DNA of 64,000 nucleotides, taken from positions 1 through 64,000 of the forward strand of contig JALHSP010000102.1 of assembly GCA_022865305.1 (NCBI GenBank). The letters run 5' to 3'. This DNA comes from Bacteroidales bacterium (GTDB lineage Bacteria; Bacteroidota; Bacteroidia; Bacteroidales; VadinHA17). This document shows positions 36,490-51,400 of this stretch, one piece after another; position 1 is the first letter of the stretch; each line of letters begins with the position of its first letter. The translations under genes and the position numbers were made by a program. Under the pieces are notes generated by a model. It was given only the letters and a program-made list of their open reading frames with translations, had not been told where the DNA came from and searched no databases.

Positions 36490-39400
36490 AAAAATACTTA
36501 AGCCGCATTTGATCACGGCGTCTATCCCGCTCTGGCGGGACCATCTCTCCAAAATACCCTACCTCGGGCTGTAAATATAAACAATTAAAATGCACCTTTA
36601 ATCTCTTCGAGGCTCACCCCAAGAACCTTCCGTAAAACCCTGTCAAGTTCCTTCAGATCACCGGTCAGATGGATTGTATACTGGGTATGACAGAGACTTT
36701 CTCCGGGTTTAAGGGCAGCAGCAGGCGATGAAGTCTCAAGTTCATAAAATGGTCCCATCTGGGTGCCGTCTTCGAGCGGACCATCGTTATAGGAATTAAG
36801 AGCATCTCCGGAAAAAGGATTTTCCTGGATCTCCCAGGAGGAATTTACATATTCGGCTTTCCCTTCTGGCAGTTTGCAGATAAGTATTGTAAGTATGTTA
36901 TTCTCCGAATCAAAGCTTCCCATTGTTCCGGTTGCCCTTAACGGCGGAATACCTATTTTCCCCCTGCTTTTCCCATCGGCTCTGAAAAATATATGATTAT
37001 CAGCTACTTTAAGACGGTCATCCGGAATCTTGCCAAAATAATTATCATTTACGGGAGGTCCCATTATATCTTTATCACCTGCTTTAAATGGTATTACAAC
37101 AACTACAGCAGGAGAGGGATTGAACATCCCCAGCATCCAGATAGACAGAAGCCCTGTCTCTTTATGCCATTCATTTTCACCTTTATTAATGATTTTATTG
37201 TCCGACCTGTAAGCGACACTGTTTAAGCCTCTTACATCAATCCCAATTAGTTCGGTTAGTTTGTTCTCAGGCAGGAGAGAGACCTCCCTTTCAAGCCTGA
37301 ATTTTAATGGTGTACCGCTGTAGTTTTCAGTTTCAATATCAAAGGCAAACAATGCTGAAGAGTCGGTCAGGTTAACGATATCAAACGGAGCAGTGTCAAG
37401 ATACGTCGGTGTTTGCCAGTCATTATAGGTAAAAGATGATCCCTTGCTGAAAAATATTGAAAACTGACCACCTTCAGGACCAAGCCATAATCGCTCTTCT
37501 CCGCCAAATGCATTAATATGAGGGAGAATCTTTCCCGATGAGATAAGCTCACGGTTGATCCAGCCAAAGCTGAAGCCCTGATCCCCTTCCGCCGTGCTGG
37601 TCATCACTCTGCCCTGCCACTCCGGAATAAGAACGATTGCAGATTTATCTTTTTTCAGCTCGATAATATCAGTGTGTTTTTTCAGGAAATCCCTGTTATA
37701 TCCGTATTGTTTTGTACTATCCATTGACATATCTGTACCTTTTTTATCTTTCTTATTTCCCTGCCCTGTATTTATGCATGAAACAAGTAGAATACTGTTA
37801 ATAATTAATATTAAAATCCGGTTCATAATATTCTGGTTAGAAATTCAAAATTTTCTATTTAAAGCAAAAAAACAAATTGATATTTAAATTACAAAGGAAC
37901 ATAAAGGAAAGAACATCAAATTAGTCACTAAGATATAGAATATCGGATTAATTTTGCTCATATCTTCTGAATATGATCAAAGAGACCCTTAACGGAAAAA
38001 CACTGGATGATATTTACCAGCTGATCAGTACATATGGTTTTAATTTGTTTCATGCTGCATTGATTGCGAAGAACATTTACAGGAAGAGAATCACTGATAT
38101 TTCACAATTCCATGGTATTCCCCGTCAACTTCATAAAATACTCACTTCGGTTACATCTGCGGGGATTTTTTTACCTGTTCACTCTGAAGTCTCAACCGAT
38201 AATACCATAAAATATCTCTTCAGAAACGATGAGGAGAAACAGTTTGAAACAGTTTACATTCCGGATAAAAAAAGAAATACAGTTTGTGTTTCCACTCAAT
38301 CAGGTTGCAGGATGGGTTGCCCTTTTTGTGTTACCGGGAAATACGGATTTTATGGAAATCTTTCTGCAGGAGAAATTGTCAATCAGATAATCAGCATCCC
38401 TGATGCCAGTAAGGTAACCCATGTGGTTTTCATGGGGATGGGAGAACCAATGGATAACCTGGAAAATGTCCTGAAAGCATGCAGGATAATCACTGCTGAA
38501 TGGGGAATGGCGATCAGTTCAAGGAATATTACAGTTTCAACGGTCGGAATAACTCGTAGTATAAAATCATTTCTGGAGCAAACAGAATGTAACCTTGCAA
38601 TTAGTCTTTTTTCTCCGTTTGCTGATGAGAGAATCAGGGTAATACCAGTTGAAAAGAAATATCCAGTCCATGAGATAATTGATCTTTTGAAGAATTATCC
38701 TGTGAGAAAGAAAAGAAGATTCAGCATTGCATATGTCATGATAGAAAATGTAAATGACACCAACATGCACCTTGATGAACTTAAGGCAATGCTTGGAGGT
38801 TCAAAAATAAGGGTGAATCTGCTGCCATATCATCCCGGGAAAGATGATCCGCATACCTCATCTTCAAATGAGAGAATGCTGTATTTTAAGCACAACCTGG
38901 TTATTTCAGGGATATCTGCTTCAGTACGCAGATCACGCGGAGCCGATATTTCAGCAGCGTGCGGTCTATTGGCAACAGGCTTAAAGAAAGAGTTTTAAAT
39001 CAATTATTAATCAGTTGAAACATATGTTCATCCAGGTAACCGTCGGGTGTTTTTACCCAGTCTTTTTTTATACCTGATTGTACAAATCCCTGTTTTTTAA
39101 AGAGATCGATGCTCTCGCAGTTATTTGAAAGAATATTACAATAAAGCTGATGCAGCTGAAGTGTTGAAAAGCAATAGTCAATAAGGCACTTGAGCGACAT
39201 GGTAGCATATCCTTTTCTCCTGTTGTTCTCATCCGCGATCAGTATTCCCAACCCTGCCCTCTTATGAAACGGATCGAAATCAAAGATGTCAATTGTTCCA
39301 ATGGTTACCTTGTCTGGAACAATATCTATCATGAGACGGAGCTGTCCTGTTTCATAGATATTCTTATGGGAATTCTCAAGGTACCGTTTAAGAGTATATT

Positions 39401-42400
39401 TTGAAAAAGGGGTTACAGTATTGCTTATTAACCAATATGAATCATTATTTTCCCACTCATAAAGCAATCCCAGATCTTCAGGCTCAAGAGCCCTGAGCTT
39501 AATCTTTTCGTATTTCATTTATAGTTTGTCTGGTGCTATCTGTTACCCTGCAGGTCTGCTTCCCTTATAAAGGCGTCTTTAAACCCTGCATCCTGAAAGC
39601 GTTTCAGAGATTCCTTTGCTTTTGAAAGCGAAGTATATTCACCGGTCATATACCTGTAATAGCCATCCTTGCCTGAAATTTCCTTAACCCCTTCAATGCT
39701 CTTAAAGACATTCATGTCTTCATGTGATCTGGCTGCTTTCAGCTGTATTGTGTAAGCTTTGGTTCCGGGATATTCGGCTACTCCTGAACCAGATACTCCG
39801 GGAGAAAGCGATCCGCTGTTGAGATCATAGTGGTTAACAATATATGCATCTTTGAATCCTCTTGATTTTACATAATCCAGATATTTTTCAGCATCCGGTT
39901 TGTTATAAAATACTCCAAGAGTATAAAGCGTCCCGGCATCTGTTTCAATAGTTCTTACAAAAAGAAGACCGTTCAGCATCAGGTTGCTGAAATATCCTGA
40001 AGATAATTTCTCCTGTGTTTTTTTCAATACAATACTGTACCTTACAGAGGAGGCATACCTTAGGTGTTCAGGTGTATAAGTATCATGCCTGATTACAATC
40101 CCGGTTTGAGGATCAACAATTCCCAGGGTGGCTCTCCTGTTGTATTTTCTTCCTTCCGGATTATCTGAGCCGTCACGGTTTGTATTTACAGCAGCAAAAT
40201 TGGATTCTCCGAATGCTTTCTTGACAAACCTGTCAGCTGAAATCCCTGACGATACAACATAATCTATAATTGCCTGTGCCCGTTTGTCGGCAAGTTTATT
40301 GTTATATTCCGTACTACCTTTCGAATCGGTATAACCAGCAACCTCAATGGTAAGCTCAGGATAGTTGCGGAGAATTGATTTAAGTGTTTCCAGACTCGAT
40401 CTGGCCTCTGCATCAAGCGCATAGCTATCAAAAGCAAACAGGATGTTTTTAATTGACAGGAATTCACCTGTCATAACCTTTTCAGGGATCAAAGTTGATT
40501 TAACAGTCATATAATGACTTAAGAAATACAAGGGGAGATTCAGATTTATAGTATCAGTTTTGTATCCTGTATGGCTGACAAAAAGCTGATAATCACCTGG
40601 TTTAATTTTAAATTTAAATGATCCGTTCTCGCTGACCGGTATTGTCTGCAGAATAGTTCCCTTCTTGACCTCCCGGAGATTTATTTGTGCCTGATCCGGA
40701 TCAACATTCATTCCATCCTGGAGTGTGACAATCCCATCTGTTGTGGTTATCTCATCAGCCGGATCAATAGCCACTATTGCATATATATTCCTTGATTTAA
40801 TCTTTTCATCGTACACACTTGTGACAAAACCCGGAGCATTATTATTTAAAATAAAGAAAGTATTTTCGGCTGTAGTATTAAATGCAAAAGGCATTCCAGC
40901 CGGATTTGTCCATTCACTACCTCTTTTGACTGATCTGAACAGGTCATACCTGCCCATGCTGATATGACCTACAGAGCTGAACAACAGGGCATTGTTAGCA
41001 GGATCAAAGAATGGAGTGTCTTCGTTGTAGGGAGTATTGATTATATTTCCAAGGTTAACCGGGTCATCCCAGGTACCTTCAGCAGTTTTTTCTGATACCC
41101 AGATATCGAGTTCCCCTTCACCCCCGGGTCTGTTGCTTGAGAAATATATGCTTCTGCCGTCAGGAGTAATAAAACCATGTGACTCCCAGTAAATTGAATT
41201 AACAGGTCTTCCCATAGTACTTATTCTCGACCAGGTAGTATCCTTTCTCTCGCTGAAATAAAGATTTCCATCACCGCCATCATCCATGTAAAGAACCAGG
41301 AATCTTCCGTTCCCTGTAACTGAGTTTGAATAAAGCCTGTCGTAATCCCCAAGTTGTCTGGTAATATCAACAGGAACTTCCCACTTGCCTTTTTTGTAGG
41401 AGCATAATATCCTTGTTTTACCTTCAGTTTTTTGTGTAAAAATAAATACCGAATCATTTTTTGCAAGGGCAGGATTGCATGCTCCCGGATAGTCACTCAA
41501 CCAGGGAGTGAAAAAATCCCAAAGGACAGTCAGTGGTTTCTTTTTCAATTCCATTGCATATCTGCAGTCTCTTATCTGCAGATCGATATATTCCCCGCGA
41601 AGGACATCTTCTTCGCTTTCCCCGAGTTTTTTCTTCAGATCATAGAAGAGTGAAAGCGCTTTTTCGAGGCTGTCGTTGAGGTGATATGCTTCAGCAAGAT
41701 AGAGGTAGGTATCCAGAGGTGCTTTATCCCCTGTTTCCTCATACTCCTTTTTTGCGCTTGCGACATTAGTGGAGGCTGACTTAAGTAACTTAAGAGCGTC
41801 AGCTTTCTTGCCATCAATTTTTAAATAGCATATTCCAAGCTTTGCCTGAATGTTAGAGTTTTCAGGTAAGGCTTTCAGAATAGGCTCATATAATGAAGCA
41901 GCCTTCTCATAATCGTTGTCATAATAAAATACAACATCAGCGGCCTGAATAGATCTTGTAAGGTCCTTTAAAGCCACTTCCTGCGATTTCAGTAAATTAC
42001 TGCAACTGATCAACAGGGAAACAACTAAAATTTTTGAAATAAAACTTTTCATTATTTTAATACTTTTTTAACCCAGATGTCGTCTGGATACCCCTTTCTG
42101 AGCAATTCATTTTTCAAGGCATATGCTTCTTCACGGGTAGTAAACTGCCCGGTTGTATATCTGAAGAACTTATCCTTATCATTATACATCACCCTAATAT
42201 TAGTAATGTACTTAAAATAACTTATATCAACGGGATTATAAAGGGCCATTACCTGCACGGTATAATAAAGTACTTCTGGTTCAGCCACATCATTTTCACT
42301 TACATCCTCCACATTCATGTTTTTTATAAGGATACTTGAGTCAATAGCAGCAACAACTGGTATGTCATCAAGATTAATTTTATCATATTTTTTAATAAAT

Positions 42401-45400
42401 GAAGAATCTCTATACAGGGTGACATCGAGGGTGACAACCAGTTCCGGATTATCCGCAATAATTGCCGTATCAATAATCCGGAAAAAATATCCATCACCTG
42501 AATAGATTATTTTAAAGACACCAGGAGCGACATTTATACTGTATGAACCTGATGATTTGTCTGGAGAAGCTTTGTAGAGGGTTTCTCCTGATATTCTGTT
42601 CAGGATACGAATATTGTAATTTTTATCAGCCGCCAGTAATGTATCATCTAACAGGAATTTCCCGGTTATTTCATATATCTGGTTTACATCTATTCCTCCC
42701 AGGCCAAGATAGAAAATATCTTTCTTCTTGTAACTGGTTTTTAAAGAGTAAAAGGCATTCTTCCCGTTGTCGGATGGCTGAAAAAATTTATCATCATCAG
42801 TGGAATTAATAGGGAATCCGAGATTTTGCGGAGTTCTCCATACAGTCCCAACTCTCCGGCTTTTGAAATTATCATATCCCCCCATTGAATTATGACCCTC
42901 TGAACAGAAATACAGGACTGAATCATCCCGGATTATAAATGGATTATCCTCATTGTACAAAGTGTTGATTGTTGCCCCGAGGTTGACAGGGACATCCCAG
43001 TCTCCTGAAGCATCTTTCTCTGAAACGTAAATATCCAATCCACCCTGTCCTCCCTCCCTGTTGCTTGTGAAATAAAGTTTTTTCCCGTCAGCTGAAACTG
43101 AAGCATGAGATTCATAAAACTTGGTGTTGATATTCCTGTTCAGCTTAACAATTGGTGTCCACTTATCACTGACATATTTCGAAGAATAGATATTGCCGTC
43201 ATAGTTGTCGTTCTTGTAAAGGAAAAGTTCAGTTCCGTCATTGTTAAGAGAGCAGGAAGAGCAGTCTTCCCCGGCATTGAGCTGTGAAGTAATTTCAACC
43301 GGAGTCTGCCATTCTCCTCTGATCTTTTTTGAAAATAAAATTACATTGACAAAACCCCGGCGTTCTGTAAATACTATTGTTTTGCCATCAAAGCTGACAG
43401 CAGGATTTTCATTCATCGAGCCCTGGTTAAAATCATTTCCAAGGTTTTTTTTGCTGACCATTACAGGATTTTCCTTGAACTTAAATGCATTTCTGCAGGA
43501 CTGAATCGCCTGATCGATATATTCAAGGTTTACCATTCCGCCTTTGTCTTCAGTCTCTTTTGCCAGACTGCTGAAAGTCTGGAAAGTATGGACAGCTTTT
43601 TCAAGATCATTATTTATCATATAGGCTTTTGCCAGGAAGAAATAGGCATCCAGGGGCGCTCTCTTTTCTTTTAATGAACCCGGTTTTGAATCATAGCTGG
43701 CATTCCTGACTGCTGCTTCAAGATATGGTATTGCCTTATCTTTCTCATCGGGTATATTAAGATAGCATGTTCCGATTTTGTATTTAATATTCAGGTTTCC
43801 CGGAGTTTCCAGAAGAAGATAAAGCTCATTTGCCAGGTCATATTCTTCGTACAGGTAGTGCGATTCCGCCTGTTCAAATATTTCTTTTAACTCCTTGGAA
43901 GATTGGGCTGAAGCAGCACCGGAAAAAATTACCAGAGTCAATAGCTGCAGCTTGAGGAAGAGTATTTTGGCTCTGAAATTATTCATTTTAACAAATTTAA
44001 TTCTTTATTCTGTCAATTAAATAGTATAGTAATCCGGTTGGTCCTATTTGAAGGTTATCTTGTAAATGTCCTCTTTCCCTGCACCTCCTGACTCTTTAAA
44101 TATGGAATAGTAACCCGATTTGCCATTCCCCACAGGCATGAAGAAAATATTATCATCCGGGGTGTTAAGGGGATATCCGAGATTTTCAGGTTTACTCCAG
44201 AGATTATTTGACTGGAGATCAGATCTGAAAAGATCATATCCTCCCATATTCTGGTGACCCTGGGAGCTGAAAAATAAGGTTTTCCCATTGTTAATCAGGA
44301 ATGGCCGATCTTCATTAAAAGGTGTATTAATTTCAAGACCAAGATTAACTGCAGGTCCCCAGTCTCCTTTCACTTTATTGGAAAAATAGAGATCCAGACC
44401 TCCAAATCCGCCAGGCCTGTCAGAAGCAAAAATCATACTTTTACCGTCTTCCGAAATAAATCCGTGCGATTCCCAGTATTTTGTATTAATATTCTTATTT
44501 AACCTGACGCTTTCTGTCCATCTCACGCCGTCAAAAGTGCTGGAGTAAATATCACTGTTATAATTATCATCCTTTGAAAGGAACAGTAATTTCCCATCAG
44601 CAGAAATACATGAAATATATAGATCGCCGTCAGATAGTAATTCCGGTGTTATATTGACAGGGGCAGTCCATTTGCCACTTACAAGTTTTGATAACATAAT
44701 CGCATCATAGAATTTAAGAGAGACCATGAAAGCAAATGATTTTCCGTCAGCTGATATTACGGGATTGAAATTTGCCTTTTCGTCATTAAAAAGCGGCCCC
44801 ATGCTTTCCTCAGTATATGCAACAGGCCTGGTAATAAAATCCTTTGCAATATCGCACGATTTTAATTCCTGATTTACAAAATCAATATTTTCCCGGTCAT
44901 CAGGAAGCAGGGTTTTAGAATATCTGCTGAAAGCATCTTTTGCCTTATCGAACTGGTAGTTAACCCTGTAAGCTTTCCCAAGATCATATAAGGCATCGTA
45001 GGGTGCGGAGCTCTGGGTGATTGTACCTTCTATGTGTTTGGCAGATATGTTTTTGGATGCAGATTCAAGGTAGTCTATTGAAAGATTTTTTTCCCCGTCA
45101 ATATTGAGATAGCAGAGACCAATGCGATATGCGATATTCGAATTATCAGGAACCTTCTCATAAATTTGCAGGTAATACGGAAGGGCATCTGAATAATCTT
45201 CTCTCATGAAGAAATATTCTGCTTCAAGAAATATTTCCTGAAGGGTCTGTATCTCCTGTGCTAACAATGAAAATGATAAAATGAGTGTAAAAATCACACA
45301 GATGGCTTTTTTGCTCATAGCTAATTGTTTTGTCTAACAAATTTATTAAAAATTTGCCAACACTGTGAATTATCTCATATAATATTTTACTAAGATGACG

Positions 45401-48400
45401 GGCTTGTCCCGGTCATTCTTTTAATGCTGCTCTTTTTTATTCTTCTTTCTTCTCAGGAAAATTATTAAGAAAAAGATAAGACCTGCTCCGAGTAATAACC
45501 ACAGGTACCACAGTCTACTTTCCTTACCGGGCACAGGTACTTCAGGCACCTCAGGTACTTCAGGTACTTCAGGTACTTTTTTAATATCACTTACAGATAT
45601 TGTGGTATCAGGTTTAACCGGCTTATCAGCTATAACCGGCTTTTCTGCAGCAATAACTTTCCTGTATTCAGGCTGGATGACAGCAGGTTCTATTGAAGGT
45701 AATATTCTTGTAATTAAAACGTCTGCTGTTGCTGTATTACTGAACCTGTCGGTCAGTTTAAAAGAAATCTTATTTTCACCAACATGAGGTTCAACTTTAA
45801 AGTTATATGTTAAACCGGTGATCGCAACCTGTTCAGTTGTAACCAGTGTATCAACAACCCAGTGTTCCGAAAGGAGGGTTGATCTTGGTTCAACTTTTAG
45901 AGGGATGAAAATTGCATCTCCTGAAGATACGGTAATATTCTTTTCACCTTCAACTTCAAGATCTGCCGTAAAGTCGGTTTTGGCTAGTATTATATCAGGG
46001 ACATTAAAAGTATCAGAAGGATTCGTTATTGGCATGTTAATGTTCTTTCTTGTTTTTTCACTGCCGTCGGCTTCGTAAGTAAATTCGTAATTTCCGTGAG
46101 GTGTCTGAAACTCAAATTTGCCGGTTTCAGGATTGGTATAAACAACATATGCCCGATCGGGATTCTTAACATTTGAAGCGCTGACTTTAACCTTGCTGAG
46201 AAGATCAGCTCCCCTGGCAAGCCCTTTCACAAAAAAAATTCTCGGGTGGTCATCTGAGAAGACCTCAATCCTGAATATATCCTGTTTTCCATAACCATTG
46301 GGACTGTATCTGGCTAAATAACCCTCATACCCTTCATTCAAAGGCTTGAAAAACACATCATCATCGGTGGTATTAAAGGGATAGCCAACGTTGACAGGAA
46401 CGGACCATTCGCCATTATCAAGCAGATTGGAATAAAATATATCATATCCCCCCATATTATAATGACCTCTCGAACTGAAGAATAGTGTTCTGTCATCTTT
46501 ACTGAGGGATGGAGATTCTTCATTATAAGGGGTATTTATCACAGGACCCAGATTAACAGCGGGTCCCCAGTCACCTGTACTGTCCCTGGAAGAAACATAA
46601 ATATCAAGCCCGCCAAGAGATCCTTTACGGTTACTTGTAAAGTAGAGTTTTTTATTATCATGTGAGATGGTTGCATGAGATTCCCAGAACTTTGTGTTTA
46701 TATTGTCGTTTAGTTTGACGATAGGAGACCAGCTACCATTTTCGAATTTAGCTGTATAAATTATTCCATCATAATCAACAGTGCTGTAAAGGTAAAGGGT
46801 TATGCCATCCCTGGAGATTGATGTCGGATAGAAATCTCTGTCAACTTTCAGAAGTTCATTCATATTTATTGGAACGGACCAGTTTCCGTTTGTTCGTGTG
46901 GAATAAAGGATTGCATCGTAAAAAGCTTCACTTTTCGAAAAAACCAGCATTTTCTCGTCATCAGAAATCACCGGATTGAACTCAGAGTTAGTTTCATTTA
47001 TGTTTTTGCCAATATTTATCTCTTTGACATATACCGGCGTCTCCATTAGCTTCTTTGCAGTAAAGCAGGATTGGATCTGCTGGTTGATAATAATTGAATC
47101 ATATATTTCAGGAATGAGATTCTTTTTAAAGAGGTTGTAGGCTTCAAGGGCTTTATCCAGCTGATCATTGATTCTGTATGCGTTGGCAAGAAAGTAAAGG
47201 GCATCGTAAGGGGCACCGGTTTCCCTGAATTTACCGTCCTGGTACTTCGGATTAATATTTTTTACTGCTTCTTCAAGATAACTTATTGCTTTTTCCTTTT
47301 CGCCAGGGGTATTTACATAACATTGCCCGATCCTGTACAGGAAGTTTGAGTTTCCAGGATAAGATTCCAGCAGTTTCTGGTATTTTGGCAAGGCCTCTTT
47401 ATAGTCCTCAAACAATATCCAGCTTTCTGCATCATAGAAAATATTTTTTATTTCGCTTTTCGACTGTGGAATTAAATCATTATTGATTAAAAACGACAGT
47501 AGTATTATGAACAGAACAACCCTTTTCCTCATGTTTAAGCAGATATAAATAACATATAATATAACCTTATCCTAAAATAATACAGTCACTGGGTTGTGTT
47601 ATTGTAGTACAAAGGTTTATATCTTTCTATCTCAATTCTTAAAGGTACTAATATAGAAGAATATTAGAAATAAGGAAAAATTACAGCTCCTCTTTTATTA
47701 ACTATTTTTAAGAATTTGCTAGACCTGAATTTCAGTTGATAAAATGTCAGGCTACCCAGTTACTGACCTGATTTGTATTAAACCAGATCAGAAGAATAGT
47801 TTTCGAGTATTTCTTTAATCCTGTTCAGGAATCTTCCTGCAAGAGCACCATCAATTACCCTGTGATCATAACTTAAGGATAAAATCATTATTTGGCGGAT
47901 AGCAATGACATCTCCATCGGGTGTTTCAATCACTGCAGGTTTCTTGCGCACTGCCCCGATCCCGAGAATTGCTGCCTGAGGCTGGTTAATTATAGGTGTT
48001 CCTGCAAGGTTATTATAAGTACCGAAGTTCGTAACAGTGAAAGTCCCCCCCGTAATTTCATCAGGTTTAAGTTTATTATTTCTGGCTCTTTCTGCCAGAT
48101 CATTTACACTTCTGGCAAGTCCGGTAAGATTTTTTTCATTCGCATTTTTTATTACAGGAACAATCAGGTTGCCTTCGGGAAGAGCGGTTGCCATTCCAAT
48201 ATTGATATTTTTCTTTTTAATAATGTTATTCCCTTCAACTGAAATATTAATCATCGGGAAATCATATAATGCTCTGGCAGCAGCATCTATAAAAATGGGT
48301 GTTAGTGTAAGCTTTTGACCTTCAGTTGCCTGGAATTTGTCTTTAACTGAATTTCTCCAGTTTACAAGGCGTGTCACATCAGCATCAATGAATGAAGTTA

Positions 48401-51400
48401 CATGAGGTGATGTTCTTTTTGACATCACCATATGATCAGCGATAAGCCGGCGAACCCTGTCCATTTCAATAATCTCGTCATTACCGGAATAGGCTTTCTT
48501 TTGACCCTCAGAAACCCCTGCAGACTTTGCTGCTTCATCTCCCTTCCTCCTTGATTCAATATGTTTTAAGATGTCATCCCTGGTGATCCTGCCATCCATG
48601 CCCGATCCGCTGATCTTATCAAGTTCAGAATAGCTGATCGATTCTTTTGCCGCTATACTTCTGACAAGAGGTGAAATAAACTTCCCGGAAGGTGTCCGGC
48701 TTTTCAGATCATGTGATAGTATCTCCACAGCTTTCTTTTCCTGCCTGGCAGCATCAATGGTCTCCCGTATCCTTTCTACTTCTTTTTCAACTTTTTCCGG
48801 ATCTTCAGGTTTGGATTCATCATCGGTTTCCATTACAGCAATAACCTCTCCAACCTTTACTACAGAACCTTCCCTGGCACTCAGAGAAGTTACAATTCCG
48901 GCTGCAGGTGCAGGGACTTCTGAATCAACCTTATCTGTTGCTACTTCAACAAGCGGATCATCTTCCTTTACAGAAGAACCTTCAGCAATTAGCCATTTAT
49001 TTATTGTTGCCTCAATAATTCCTTCTCCCATTGCTGGAAGCAAAATATTAATCCTTGCCATGAATTGTTTTTGTAAAAAATCTGTTTATAAATAATCGTC
49101 TCCTTATTCTCCTGCAAAGCGGGATCGGGACGGAGGTATTCATTTAAAATCTTAAACTTAAATTACTAACAATCAGAAGGGAAAAATGTTTCATTTTCCT
49201 GAAAGAAACTAAAATAATCATTTGAATAAATTATTGAACCAGTCTTTGATTTTTTCCAGGATTTTTTCTCTGAAAGAAGGCCTGTCAAACTGTATTATGC
49301 CTTCATCAGGCCTGATGTATTTGCTGCCCAAAATATACTTTTCACCTTCGGGAGCTATTCTTATCCGTACATTACAATCAGAGATAAGATGCATTGAATC
49401 GATTATCTGTGAGGCACTTAGCTCGCTTGTTGTGAATATTACCTCTTTTATCCTGTTCACTTTTATCACCTCCCTGATCTGTTTAATGTTTCCCAGCACC
49501 TCTTCCTGAATATCCTCCTTGTTGATACTGATTCTTCCACATACTATGTTCCTGACCCCTGTCTCAGATATCAGTTTTCTGACTTTAGAATAGCTTTCAG
49601 CAGAGGCTGCAATTGCCGTTCTAATTACTCTTAAAAAAGGATTTTCTGCAATTTCCCAATTAGTCAGGGATATGAGTGCACGACATAAAGGAATGACCAG
49701 TAGTGAGAGCGCCCCTGCAATAATGATAATCGCTCTCGAAAACCTGAGTTCTAGAGGAAGAAGAGCATATATCACAAGAATAATAAGGGTACCGGCAATA
49801 ACACCTTTTGCTGCCCCGGATATTTTTGCAGGAATGCTGTAACCGGAAGCCAGTGTTATAGCCAACACCATTGTTAATGTATAAAACGGTACAATAATCT
49901 CTGTAAACGTCCCGGGATATTTGTATCCGCCTCCGAACCTGTATGAAGCCCATAAAGGAATTATTAACTGATAGATAAAATAAATCAGAGCTGCATCTGT
50001 CAGAGGGAGAAATATTCTTCGCAGGAAACGTTTAAGCAGAGATAAGCCTGCTCTGAAAAATATTGCTAACTGAATGAGAAAAATGAACGATTTATAGCTA
50101 CTATTTCCAAAATGCTTCCTGACAAATATTAACATTGCTTTGTAAAAGTAAACCAGGACATTCAGGTTTTCTTTTTTTGTACTTTCCCCTTTGTAATGAA
50201 TAATTTTTCTTTCAGGAAAGTAATAATTATTAAAACCAGCCTTCATTAATCTGTAGCTGAAATCAATATCTTCACCATACATAAAAAAATCCTCGTCAAG
50301 AAATCCTGTTTTCTGAACAGCTTCCCGGCGAAGAAACATGAATGCCCCTGAAATGATATCAGCTTTTGTGGTTACCTGGCTGTCGAGATGACCAAGATAA
50401 TATCTGTTGAAGATCCTTGATTTAGGGAAAAGGAAGGAGAATCCGAATATCTTGAAAAATGCAGTTTTAGGTGTCGGAAGAGATCTTTTCGATTCAGGAA
50501 GAACTCTTCCTTTGCCATCTATCATTTTTACTCCCAGGGCTCCTGCATCGGGGTGATTATCCATGAATCCGATACACCCCGAGAAAGTATCTTCCTCTAC
50601 AATTGTATCCGGATTCAGAAGGAGTATGTATCTTCCTTTTGCCAGCACTATCGCCTGGTTATTCGCTGCAGAAAATCCTTTATTGACATGGTTTATTATA
50701 AGTTTTACCTTGGGGAACTCACGACTGACCATGGCACACGAACCGTCAGCTGAATTGTTGTCAACAACAAATATTTCACAATCAATATTTTCTGAAGCTT
50801 TTTTTACCGAAAGCAGACATTGTTCAAGAAAATGCCTTACATTATAACTTACAATAATTACAGACAATTCCATAATATTGCTATTTGCCTGTTAATTCAT
50901 CATTTATTACCTGAGAAAGCCGTTTAACCCCTTCTTCAATTTCCCCGGTATTTGAAAATGAAAAATTAAGACTCATTGTATTCCTGCCGGAATCATTGCA
51001 GAAAAATGTTGATCCTGATACAAAAGCAACATTCTGTTCAACAGCTTTTTTAAAAATTATGTCTGTATCCAGATTTGCGGGAAGAGTCACAAAAAGGAAT
51101 AAACCGCCCTGCGGTTCCGTCCAGGTAACATTTCCAGGCATATATTTTCTGAAGCAATTTATCATATGAGTGCGTCTTCCCCTGTAGAGGTCAATGGTTT
51201 TCTTCAGATTTTTTTCCAGAAGACCTTTCTCCAGATAGCGTGCAAGGATTTCCCTGATCGCGGATCGCTTCATGCTCTTTCCTGCGTTTGACAGGATTTT
51301 TTCAACCGATTTTAGCATTGCTGATATGGATTTCTGTTATTTATTGCCCGGCCTAATGTTATTTCATCAGTATATTCCAGCTCATCGCCAATTGCTACAC